This document shows positions 8,235 to 15,619 of a stretch of 51,978 bases of DNA, in pieces. Numbering within the stretch: position 1 is the stretch's first letter; each line of letters begins with the position of its first letter. A program made the translations under genes and the position numbers. Source of the stretch: Pelagibacteraceae bacterium AG-422-B15 (GTDB taxonomy: Bacteria > Pseudomonadota > Alphaproteobacteria > Pelagibacterales > AG-422-B15); NCBI GenBank assembly GCA_003213715.1, contig QCMN01000008.1, positions 1-51,978 of the forward strand, in the 5' to 3' direction. The notes beneath the pieces are model-generated. The model ran no database searches. It was not told the origin of the DNA and was given only the letters and a program-made list of their open reading frames with translations.

Positions 8235-9575
8235 ATGGAAATAAAAAAAGAAGGCAGTTTAGCTGCACCTACACGTGATATTGTAGATTGGAACTCAGAT
8301 GAATATCTAAATGAAAAAGCTTTAGATGCTGAGATGCGTCGACAGTTTGAAGTTTGTCATAGTTGCCGAAGGTGTTTTAATCTCTGTGATAGTTTTCCGA
8401 CATTATTTGATTTTATTGACGACTCCCCAAATGAGTCAGTTGACGATTTAACAAAAAAACATTTTGAGGATGTTACAGATAAATGCACATTATGTGATAT
8501 GTGTTTTATGACTAAATGTCCTTACGTACCGCCCCATGAATTTAATATCGATTTTCCTCATCTGATGCTCAGATACAGAACATATCAAGAAAGTCAAAAA
8601 AAATTATCTAAAATTCCAAAAGAACTTGCAAAGGTAGATCGAAATGCGAGTCTCGCAAGACTGTCGCCCAGTATAGCTAATTGGTCATCTGATAAAAAAA
8701 ATAAATTAACAAGAAGTCCGTTGGAACTTATGACAGGTATAGATAAAGATGCTGAATTACCTAAGTTCGAAAAAAAGTCATTTCATGATAACTTTAAAAA
8801 TATTTCTAAAAAGCTAAATAAAAATGCTCCAGCCTATGGAAGAAAGGTTGCAATTTATTCAACATGTTATGTTAACCATAATAATTCAAAAGTAGGAGTA
8901 GCAGCTAATAATGTTTTAAATTTTAATGGTGTGGACACAATATCAACGTACCCAGGTTGTTGTGGAATGCCACATTTAGAGCAAGCGCAGCATGAAAAAG
9001 TAAAAATTCAATCAGAAAATATCTCAGTAGAACTATGTAAACTTATCGATCAAGGTTATGACATAGTAACTCTCACAGCCAGTTGTGGTTTAATGTTAAA
9101 ATTTGAATGGCCATTAATTAACCCAGAAAATAAAAATGTTAAACGGCTATCAAAGCATGTTTTTGATATTGATGAATATATTGTTGATATAGCTAAAAAA
9201 GAAGGACTTGCTGATGGTTTACAATCTTTTGATGATGGAATTACTGTTCACAACGCCTGCCATGCTCGGGCACAAAATATGGGCAATAAAGCGCTAGAAA
9301 TGTTGAAAAAAATTCCCGAGACCAAAGTAGATGTCGTTGAAAAGTGCGCTGGACATGGTGGAACTTTTGGGGTTATGAAAAAAACAAGAAAGTCGGCAAT
9401 TAAATATGGCAGGGCGACAGCTCGTCAAATCCGAAACAAAAAAAACAAGTATATGGTTTCCGATTGTCCGCTCGCTTGCAAACACTTAAATGAATTTTTG
9501 AATGATGACAAAGAAGCAAATTATATTTCTATGCACCCAATAGAAGTTATAGCAAAATCCTATAATTTAACTTGA
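8235..9575 (+). CDS. CCG-domain iron–sulfur oxidoreductase subunit, heterodisulfide-reductase/GlpC-like
   Basis: Probable electron-transfer protein of 446 residues. Two ferredoxin-type motifs are near the N-terminus: Cys41-x2-Cys44-x2-Cys47-x3-Cys51 (CHSCRRCFNLC) and Cys84-x2-Cys87-x2-Cys90-x4-Cys95. The C-terminal half has one good cysteine-rich CCG motif (Cys211, Cys242–Cys243, Cys284). A degenerate second one has CAGHGG in place of CCGG (Cys342, Cys371, Cys411, Cys415). No flavin domain is present, so a partner must be the oxidase or reductase. It sits between a rubrerythrin lacking rubredoxin and a DUF3501 gene, an arrangement I recall from other proteobacteria; reducing the rubrerythrin is the natural hypothesis. 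The N-terminus EGSLAAPTR appears conserved, supporting this start despite no visible ribosome binding site. Substrate unknown. Confidence 0.8.
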   Translation: MEIKKEGSLAAPTRDIVDWNSDEYLNEKALDAEMRRQFEVCHSCRRCFNLCDSFPTLFDFIDDSPNESVDDLTKKHFEDVTDKCTLCDMCFMTKCPYVPPHEFNIDFPHLMLRYRTYQESQKKLSKIPKELAKVDRNASLARLSPSIANWSSDKKNKLTRSPLELMTGIDKDAELPKFEKKSFHDNFKNISKKLNKNAPAYGRKVAIYSTCYVNHNNSKVGVAANNVLNFNGVDTISTYPGCCGMPHLEQAQHEKVKIQSENISVELCKLIDQGYDIVTLTASCGLMLKFEWPLINPENKNVKRLSKHVFDIDEYIVDIAKKEGLADGLQSFDDGITVHNACHARAQNMGNKALEMLKKIPETKVDVVEKCAGHGGTFGVMKKTRKSAIKYGRATARQIRNKKNKYMVSDCPLACKHLNEFLNDDKEANYISMHPIEVIAKSYNLT

Positions 9576-9605
9576 TATTTAATGATTAATTATTAGGTAA
9601 GTGAT

Positions 9606-10199
9606 ATGCCAATCGAACAAAAACAAATCGACTCGTCAGATTTATTAGACTTAACTACCTATTCAAAAGAGCGTAAGGCAATTCGAAAAGAAGTTGTTGC
9701 AATGAAAAAAAATAGACGAGTAGAGTTAGGACCACATTCTACTTTCTACTTTGAAAATTTTTTTACAATGAAGGCTCAGATACAGGAAATGCTTTATATT
9801 GAAAAAGGTGGAGACGAACAATTAAGAGATGAATTAGAGGCGTATAATCCCCTAATACCAAATGGTTCAGAATTAGTTGCTACATTCATGTTTGAAATAG
9901 ATAATCCATTAACTAGAAAAAAAGTTTTGTCATCTTTAGGTAATGTAGAAAATAAGACATATATAAAGGTTAATGGAAATAAAATTTTTGCTGTGCCTGA
10001 AAATGACGTAGATCGTACAGACAACTCAGGAAAAACATCATCAGTTCATTTTCTACACTTTAAGTTTGAAGATCATCATATTAAAGATTTTAAAGACATG
10101 GATTGCTCTGTTGAGATTGGAACCGACCACGAACACTATCCACATATTTCTGTTCTTACTAATGAGGTAAAAGCTGCACTAATAAAAGATTTTGATTAA
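9606..10199 (+). CDS. DUF3501 family protein
   Basis: This 197-residue soluble protein resembles DUF3501 proteins, which have no established function. It has no signal peptide or membrane segment. It opens with a charged helical region, followed by the conserved-looking LGPHSTFYFENFFTMKAQIQ, and ends with acidic and His-rich stretches (HFKFEDHHIKDFKDMDC, GTDHEHYPH). AGGTAAGT provides a ribosome binding site before ATG 9606, 30 bases after the Fe–S gene, so the two are probably co-transcribed. Co-occurrence with rubrerythrin and the CCG Fe–S protein suggests a role in that redox module. Its stop overlaps the convergent dut stop by four bases. Confidence 0.78.
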   Translation: MPIEQKQIDSSDLLDLTTYSKERKAIRKEVVAMKKNRRVELGPHSTFYFENFFTMKAQIQEMLYIEKGGDEQLRDELEAYNPLIPNGSELVATFMFEIDNPLTRKKVLSSLGNVENKTYIKVNGNKIFAVPENDVDRTDNSGKTSSVHFLHFKFEDHHIKDFKDMDCSVEIGTDHEHYPHISVLTNEVKAALIKDFD

Positions 10200-10657
10200 T
10201 CTTTTCCTGTAGATCCAAATCCTCCATCTCCCCTTTTTGTTTGATCAAGATTTTGAACTTCTTTAAACTTTACTTGTATAGCATTTGTGAAGACCATTTG
10301 AGCAATTCTATCTTTTGGATGAATGGTAAACTCATCTTTGCTTAAATTTATTAATACAACTTTTATTTCACCCCTGTAATCACTGTCTATTGTTCCAGGA
10401 GTATTCAAAATTGTTATACCATGTTTAAATGCTAAACCGGATCTTGGCCGAATCTGAGCCTCCAAACCTTTTGGCATTGCAATTGAAATTCCACACGGAA
10501 TAATTTCTCTTTCCCATGGACGAATTTTAATTGAATTTTCAATGGATGCGCTTAAGTCGACTCCTGCGGCCTCATCAGTCTGATAAGAAGGAATATCAAA
10601 ATCCTTAAGTTTTGAAGTTTTTTTTATTTGTACTTCTGAGAATGGTAGATTAGCCAA
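10196..10657 (-). CDS. dut: Deoxyuridine 5'-triphosphate nucleotidohydrolase (dUTPase)
   Basis: Dut hydrolyses dUTP to dUMP, preventing uracil incorporation into DNA and feeding dTMP synthesis. The 153-residue protein has the trimeric dUTPase motifs in order: DEAAGVDLSA, RPRSGLAFKHG, NTPGTIDSDYRGE, a short motif 4 region (KDRIAQMVF), and the C-terminal RGDGGFGSTG loop that closes the active site. It is the last gene of the leftward ubiE–ubiB–coaBC–dut group, 10 bases after coaBC. coaBC–dut adjacency is common in proteobacteria. Confidence 0.97.
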   Translation of the reverse strand: MANLPFSEVQIKKTSKLKDFDIPSYQTDEAAGVDLSASIENSIKIRPWEREIIPCGISIAMPKGLEAQIRPRSGLAFKHGITILNTPGTIDSDYRGEIKVVLINLSKDEFTIHPKDRIAQMVFTNAIQVKFKEVQNLDQTKRGDGGFGSTGKD

Positions 10658-10667
10658 ATCAATAATA

Positions 10668-11864
10668 TCAATTATTCAAGTGAAGAGAAATTTTTTGACA
10701 CAGTTTCTTGGCTACTTCTTTTTTTGTCATCAATTCCCAGTTTTCAGAATATAGTTTTGATGTAAAGTATATTTTGTTTGTATCCTGATTAAATACACTG
10801 TTTTCTGAAACATCGTTGCCTAGAACCCAATCACAGCCTTTTTTATTTAGTTTTTCATTGGAGTTTCTCTCAAGATTACTGGTCTCAGCTGCGAATCCTA
10901 CTACTAGTTTTGGTCTTAGATGGTTTCTTTTACTCAGTCTTTCCAAAATATCTGGGTTTTCTTCTAAAATCATATTTTGACGTGATCCATCTTTCTTTAT
11001 CTTTGTAATCTCTTTATTAGCAATCTTATAATCTGCTACGGCAGCAGCACATACGGCTATATCTGCTGGCAGTGAACTTTCGCAAGCTTCTAACATTTGA
11101 TCAGCTGAGTCCACGTTTATGACCTGTTCTACATTAGGCCTGGTTAAGCTCGTTGGGCCAGAAACTAAAGTTGTTTTTGCGCCTAAGCTTTGTAATGTTT
11201 CTGCTATTGCATAGCCCTGTTTTCCAGAGGACTCATTAGAGATAAATCTTACAGGGTCTATCATTTCTTTAGTTGGACCAGCAGTAACTAAAGCAGTTCG
11301 GTTTACAAGAGGTTTATAATCAAGTGCATCAAAATATTTTTTAATGAATTTTACCACTTCATTTGGTTCAGCCATACGGCCTTCTCCGTATTCACCGCAA
11401 GCCATTTCACCGTTATCCGGACCGATAAATTCGATGCCATCGTTTTTCAATGTCTCAACATTTCTTTGTGTAGAATTATTCAACCACATTCTTACATTCA
11501 TTGCTGGTGCAATCAGTATTGGCTTGTTTGTAGCCATGAGAACGGTGGATGCAAGATCATCAGCTACCCCGTAAGCCATTTTTGAAATTATATTTGCAGT
11601 TGCTGGAGCAACTAAAATAATATCTGACAATCTAGAAAGTTGAATGTGACCCATTTCATGCTCATCTGTTAAATTAAACAAGTCAGTATAAACTTTGTTT
11701 CCTGAGAGACTCTCAATAGATAAAGGTGTTACAAATTCAGACCCAGATTTTGTTAAAATACATGTTACGTCTACATTATTTTTTTTTAATTCACGTATTG
11801 TTTCTAGAGACTTATATGCAGCAATACCTCCAGTAATAATCAATAGAACTTTTTTATTTTGCAT
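10668..11864 (-). CDS. coaBC: Bifunctional phosphopantothenoylcysteine synthetase/decarboxylase CoaBC
   Basis: CoaBC performs two steps of coenzyme A synthesis: CTP-dependent ligation of cysteine to 4'-phosphopantothenate, then FMN-dependent decarboxylation. The N-terminal CoaC half shows the flavoprotein start KKVLLIITGGIAAYKS, the active-site His in HEMGHIQLSR, the PAMN segment (APAMNVRMW) and the Cys-containing loop ACGEYGEGRMAEP. The CoaB half begins with ALVTAGPTKEMIDPVRFI and has SNESSGKQGYAIA. A GTG lies 9 bases further upstream; I chose the ATG (11864), giving 398 residues. It is 55 bases downstream of ubiB. Confidence 0.96.
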   Translation of the reverse strand: MQNKKVLLIITGGIAAYKSLETIRELKKNNVDVTCILTKSGSEFVTPLSIESLSGNKVYTDLFNLTDEHEMGHIQLSRLSDIILVAPATANIISKMAYGVADDLASTVLMATNKPILIAPAMNVRMWLNNSTQRNVETLKNDGIEFIGPDNGEMACGEYGEGRMAEPNEVVKFIKKYFDALDYKPLVNRTALVTAGPTKEMIDPVRFISNESSGKQGYAIAETLQSLGAKTTLVSGPTSLTRPNVEQVINVDSADQMLEACESSLPADIAVCAAAVADYKIANKEITKIKKDGSRQNMILEENPDILERLSKRNHLRPKLVVGFAAETSNLERNSNEKLNKKGCDWVLGNDVSENSVFNQDTNKIYFTSKLYSENWELMTKKEVAKKLCQKISLHLNN

Positions 11865-11919
11865 TTTGTACACGTATACTTTTTTTTTCTAAATGACTAG
11901 TAATAAACGAAAAATTTAT

Positions 11920-13455
11920 CTAAATGAATACAAAAGCGAGCATTATTCCAACTATAAGGGCTACACCGCCTATTACATATGAGTTGCTAGTGCTATTTTT
12001 TGGAGTCTTATCCTCTTCATTCTTTACAATCAAATCAAAGGCTTGATCAGCTCTTGAGATAAAGTCGGGAATGTCAGGAACTTTTCTTGCTATACTTTGT
12101 AATGCTTGTTGTGTTTGTTGAAGTCTATTTTTTATTCCTAACTCATCTTTTAGCCATGTTTCAATTTCAGGTTTCGATACTTCCCAAAAATTAATATCTG
12201 GATCCAACTTTCTGGCAACGCCCTCAACCGTTATCATTGTTTTCTGTAAAAGCAAAAGCTGTGGTTGTAAAAACATATTAAATTGCTTTGTTATATCAAA
12301 TAACTGAAGAAGCACATTTCCCATTGAAATATTTTTAGCTTTTTGATTTATGATTGGTTCCCCGATCGATCTCAAAGCTTGTGAAAAATCCTCTATAGAT
12401 TGATTTTTGTCAATCAAGCCTGCTTCTTGATGAATTTTTGCAATATGTAAATAATCTTGTTTTATAAAACCATAAATAATTTCTGCTAAATAAGATCTAT
12501 TTTTTTTATCTAATCTACCCATAATACCAAAATCAACCGCTAAAAGTTTACCTTTTGGATTAAGGAACAAATTACCTTGATGAAGGTCTGCATGAAAATA
12601 TCCATCTCTTATTGACTGTCTTAAAAAATTTATAATCAGATTTTCAGCTGCCTGTTTTTTATTTACTTTTTTTTCGTTCAACTCATCAATTTTATCTGCT
12701 GGAATACCAATAATTTTTTCCATCGTGAGTATTTTTTGAGTAACTTTATCCCAATAAACTTTTGGTACATAAAAACTCTCATCCATATTCGTATTCTCAG
12801 ATAACTCTGAAGCAGCCGCAGCCTCATATCTTAAATCCAGCTCGAACTTTATGACTTCCTTTGCTTTTTTTATTATAGAATTAGGCCTTAACCTTTGAAA
12901 TTCAGTAAAATTTTCCATGAAAGTGGTAAGCCACTCAAGCCTTTCCATTTCCTGATTGATTATTTTTTCTATTTCTGGCCTTAGAACTTTCACCGCCACA
13001 TCAATTTCTGTATTAGATGACTTTATTTTAGCAAAATGCACTTGAGCAATTGAAGCTGCTGCAATTGGTTCGCTAAATTGCGAAAAAACATTATCAATAT
13101 TTGTTCCAAACTCATCTTCAATAATTTCAATAGCTGTTTTTCTTGAAAAGGGCGGTAAATTATCTCTTAATAATGATAGGTCCTCCGCAATTGTATTGCC
13201 TACGATATCAGGCCTTGTAGATATTAACTGTCCTAGTTTAACGAATGAAGGACCAAGTTCGTTCAATGCTTGCGCAATCCTTAACCCGTCAGATTTATTC
13301 TTATGGTTTCTATCATAAGACACACCTATAGAAATTAAATTCGTGAAAAAAATAAATAAAAATTTAAATCGTATATTTTTATTTATTAAGATTAATACAT
13401 TGTACTTTTTTAGTACTCTAATCAGTTTGATCAAAAAAAGTAAATTACTGAGCAT
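11920..13455 (-). CDS. ubiB: UbiB family atypical kinase/ATPase (ubiquinone biosynthesis)
   Basis: UbiB proteins are membrane-anchored atypical kinase-like ATPases that support ubiquinone biosynthesis, perhaps by extracting lipid intermediates. This 511-residue protein contains the family KxGQ motif (FVKLGQLISTRPDI), the VAVKVLRPEI segment, the HADLHQGNLF catalytic-loop equivalent and AVDFGIMGRL replacing the DFG region. A hydrophobic C-terminal helix (YVIGGVALIVGIMLAFVFI) is the usual membrane anchor. The N-terminal 45 residues are hydrophobic and basic. The start overlaps the end of ubiE by 11 bases, so translation is likely coupled. The order ubiE–ubiB–coaBC–dut is typical of alphaproteobacteria. 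Confidence 0.94.
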   Translation of the reverse strand: MLSNLLFLIKLIRVLKKYNVLILINKNIRFKFLFIFFTNLISIGVSYDRNHKNKSDGLRIAQALNELGPSFVKLGQLISTRPDIVGNTIAEDLSLLRDNLPPFSRKTAIEIIEDEFGTNIDNVFSQFSEPIAAASIAQVHFAKIKSSNTEIDVAVKVLRPEIEKIINQEMERLEWLTTFMENFTEFQRLRPNSIIKKAKEVIKFELDLRYEAAAASELSENTNMDESFYVPKVYWDKVTQKILTMEKIIGIPADKIDELNEKKVNKKQAAENLIINFLRQSIRDGYFHADLHQGNLFLNPKGKLLAVDFGIMGRLDKKNRSYLAEIIYGFIKQDYLHIAKIHQEAGLIDKNQSIEDFSQALRSIGEPIINQKAKNISMGNVLLQLFDITKQFNMFLQPQLLLLQKTMITVEGVARKLDPDINFWEVSKPEIETWLKDELGIKNRLQQTQQALQSIARKVPDIPDFISRADQAFDLIVKNEEDKTPKNSTSNSYVIGGVALIVGIMLAFVFI

Positions 13456-14134
13456 TTATAGTTTTTGTGGCATTGTGTATGGCTACTATTCCATTAAAAA
13501 TATTACGATAGTTTACATCTTTAAATTTTGTACCCTCAATTATTTTTTTAAAATTTTCTTGTGATGGGAAATTACTAATTGTTTTTGTTAAGTACTCATA
13601 AGGCTTTTCATCTCCAACAATAATTTTACCCATTACTGGTATAATTGAAGAATAAAAATTATACACACTTGAAATTGTTTCATTCTCAGCTTTAGAAAAT
13701 TCCAAGCAATAAAATTTTCCCCCCGGTTTTAAGACTCTGTATGCTTCACTCAGTGATTTTTCAATATTAGAAAAATTCCTAACACCAAATGATACGAGGT
13801 ATGCATCAAATGTATTTTCTTTAAAAGGGAGATCTTCTGCTGGTGCAACAATCCATTCAATTTTATCTTTAAAGGTGTGATTTTTTTTTCCTTCTTCAAC
13901 CATAAGTTCATTTGGATCACAAACAGTAGCCTTTCCTTTGCCTTTAACCCTTTTTAAAAATCGTCTTGCTACATCACCAGTCCCTCCGGCTACATCAATT
14001 ATATGCATCTCTTTTTCTGGAGAAAGCCAATCGATTAGTAATTCTTTCCAATATCTATGTGCACCAAGTGACATAATATCATTCATGATATCGTATTTGC
14101 TCGCAACTTTTTCAAAAACTTCTTTTGTTTCCAT
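13445..14134 (-). CDS. ubiE: Demethylmenaquinone/2-methoxy-6-polyprenyl-1,4-benzoquinol methyltransferase UbiE
   Basis: UbiE is the SAM-dependent C-methyltransferase of ubiquinone (and menaquinone) synthesis. The 229-residue class I methyltransferase has the early signature VASKYDIMNDIMSLGAHRYW, the SAM-binding motif IIDVAGGTGDVARRF, the FKENTFDAYLVSFGVRNF region and LKPGGKFYCLEFS. It heads the leftward ubiquinone/CoA operon and is divergent from mutM across about 53 bases. Menaquinone genes are not visible here, so the ubiquinone role is the more likely one. Confidence 0.95.
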   Translation of the reverse strand: METKEVFEKVASKYDIMNDIMSLGAHRYWKELLIDWLSPEKEMHIIDVAGGTGDVARRFLKRVKGKGKATVCDPNELMVEEGKKNHTFKDKIEWIVAPAEDLPFKENTFDAYLVSFGVRNFSNIEKSLSEAYRVLKPGGKFYCLEFSKAENETISSVYNFYSSIIPVMGKIIVGDEKPYEYLTKTISNFPSQENFKKIIEGTKFKDVNYRNIFNGIVAIHNATKTINAQ

Positions 14135-14187
14135 AATACGCTTATTTATTTAATATCTTATAAACTAAAAAAGTATAAATGTAATAT

Positions 14188-15015
14188 ATGCCAGAGCTAC
14201 CAGAAGTCCAAACAGTTGTAAATGGTATAAAAAGCAAAATTAATAAGCATAAAATTTTACGATTCAAGAAATATATAAGTAAATTAAGATATCCTATCCA
14301 AAAAAATTTATCTTCAAAAGTAGAGAGCTCTACAGTTACAACTGTTTTTCGAAGAGCAAAATATATAATTATAAATTTATCAAATAACAGATCCTTAGTA
14401 ATACACTTAGGCATGTCAGGAAGGATTATTATTGTAAAAAATAATAAAAAAAAATTTAAACACACACATTTCTCTATCTTATTTAACAAGAACTTAGTTA
14501 TTCAATTTATTGACCCAAGAAGATTTGGATATATTTTCGTTACGGAAACGGCCTCATTAGAAAGACATAGGTTCTTTGTGAACCTCGGAGTCGAGCCTCT
14601 TATTGGACAATTTAATGACCGATACCTTATAAACGTAACGAAAAATAAAAAATCGCCGATTAAAAATATTATTATGAATCAAAAATATATTGTTGGGGTG
14701 GGAAATATTTATGCGTCTGAAGCATTATTTATGTCAGGTATTCATCCATCCAGGTTAGGTAAAGATATTACAAAACGGGATTGTGAAAAATTGGTACGCG
14801 CTATTAAAAGTGTACTAAAAAAATCTATAAAATTAGGCGGTTCAAGCATAAACGATCATACGATGGTTTCTGGGAAGATGGGATATTTTCAAAATAAATT
14901 GTATGTTTATGGTAGAGAAGGATCAAAATGTGTAAAAAGATCTTGTCAGTCGCCCATAATACGAATAGTAATAGCGCAACGTTCATCATTTTATTGTTCT
15001 GAATGTCAAAGATAA
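14188..15015 (+). CDS. mutM: Formamidopyrimidine-DNA glycosylase (Fpg/MutM)
   Basis: MutM removes 8-oxoguanine and formamidopyrimidines, with AP lyase activity. The protein begins MPELPEVQTVV, with the catalytic Pro2 and Glu3 after Met removal. It keeps the FRRAKYIIINL lysine region, the NIYASEALF helix and a C-terminal zinc finger (CVKRSCQ ... YCSECQR), where the first Cys pair is spaced by four residues. The usual GGSSINDHTMVSGKMGYFQ segment is present. Length 275 is normal. It is basic and lysine-rich, as expected in this AT-rich genome. rpsT follows 16 bases after it, the standard alphaproteobacterial order. Confidence 0.96.
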   Translation: MPELPEVQTVVNGIKSKINKHKILRFKKYISKLRYPIQKNLSSKVESSTVTTVFRRAKYIIINLSNNRSLVIHLGMSGRIIIVKNNKKKFKHTHFSILFNKNLVIQFIDPRRFGYIFVTETASLERHRFFVNLGVEPLIGQFNDRYLINVTKNKKSPIKNIIMNQKYIVGVGNIYASEALFMSGIHPSRLGKDITKRDCEKLVRAIKSVLKKSIKLGGSSINDHTMVSGKMGYFQNKLYVYGREGSKCVKRSCQSPIIRIVIAQRSSFYCSECQR

Positions 15016-15031
15016 AAAAATATAATTAATT

Positions 15032-15295
15032 ATGGCCAATACAAAATCTGCACAAGGTAAAGTAAGAGAAATTTCTAAAAAAACAGATATTAATAAATCC
15101 GTAAGGAATAGATATCGTACCTATATCAAAAAAGTAGAACTAAATATTGTTAAAGGTGATAAGGCTAAGGCCAGAGAGTCTCTAAAGCAGGCAGAGTCAG
15201 AGATGATGTCAGCTGTTTCAAAAAAGATCGTTCATAAGAACACTGCCTCAAGAAAAATTTCACGTCTATCAAGTCAAATAAAGTCTCTCAAATAG
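15032..15295 (+). CDS. rpsT: 30S ribosomal protein S20
   Basis: S20 is a small basic protein binding the 5' and 3'-minor domains of 16S rRNA. The 87-residue sequence begins MANTKSAQGKVREISKK and contains NKSVRNRYRTYIKKVE and KKIVHKNTASRKISRLSSQIK, which are typical of S20. Long basic helices and absence of Trp and Cys fit the family. It lies between mutM and dnaA, as in many alphaproteobacteria. The ribosome binding site is weak. Confidence 0.96.
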   Translation: MANTKSAQGKVREISKKTDINKSVRNRYRTYIKKVELNIVKGDKAKARESLKQAESEMMSAVSKKIVHKNTASRKISRLSSQIKSLK

Positions 15296-15483
15296 ATTCA
15301 TTAAACTTTTCCGTAGCTTATGATAAGCAGTGAAAGTTACACGCAAACATATCACAGTAATTTAACTCTAAATTTTATAAGTATCTTAATTCCTTTTCCT
15401 ATTGCGATTCATTTTTAGAGAAGCTAGTTTAATTTAAATTAAAAAATATCTTTTTTAATTATTCAGAGAAAATAATTTTTTAA

Positions 15484-15519
15484 GACTAAATTATTAAAAA
15501 ATTTAGTCAGGGCTTTTTT
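15484..15519 (+). terminator. Possible intrinsic terminator or hairpin between rpsT and dnaA
   Basis: GACTAAATT (15484–15492) pairs perfectly with AATTTAGTC (15500–15508) around a 7-base loop, followed after AGGGC by six T (15514–15519). The stem is A–T rich and the T run is offset by five bases, so termination strength is doubtful. It could end the mutM–rpsT transcript or act as a structured element upstream of dnaA. Confidence 0.4.
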
Positions 15520-15602
15520 GATCAAATTTTAAATTCATCAAAAAAATTTAAAAAAGGCATATGTTTTTTTTGTAAATTAGATAAGATTTTATTAGGGCTA
15601 TT

Positions 15603-15609
15603 GGAGGGG
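15603..15609 (+). promoter_or_regulatory. Strong dnaA ribosome binding site that decides the start
   Basis: GGAGGGG at 15603–15609 is among the strongest Shine–Dalgarno sequences in the window. The in-frame TTG at 15611 is only one base beyond it, too close for initiation. ATG 15620, ten bases after the purine run, is therefore the likely dnaA start. Confidence 0.7.
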
Positions 15610-15619
15610 CTTGCAAAAA

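Larger units (their letters stand above)
15296..15619. other. Gene-free AT-rich region rich in inverted repeats, rpsT–dnaA gap
   Basis: This is the longest gene-free stretch in the window (324 bases). It holds GCTTATGATAAGC (15316–15328), the palindrome TTTAATTTAAATTAAA (15428–15443), and a perfect 10-bp repeat 15437–15446/15451–15460. A 9-bp stem at 15484–15508 and a repeat 15514–15522/15537–15545 follow. I found no good match to the DnaA box TTATNCACA on either strand, so a replication origin is possible by position but not supported by boxes. It must hold the dnaA promoter. No ORF, tRNA or recognised RNA was found. Confidence 0.6.

Noticed and set aside
14142-14489. 115-residue hydrophobic minus-strand frame opposite mutM
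   Set aside because: Hydrophobicity is the mirror of Lys/Asn-rich mutM codons; mutM is intact and conserved here.
15296-15619. Confirmed oriC
   Set aside because: Position and AT-richness fit, but no DnaA boxes were found by eye; kept only as a possibility.
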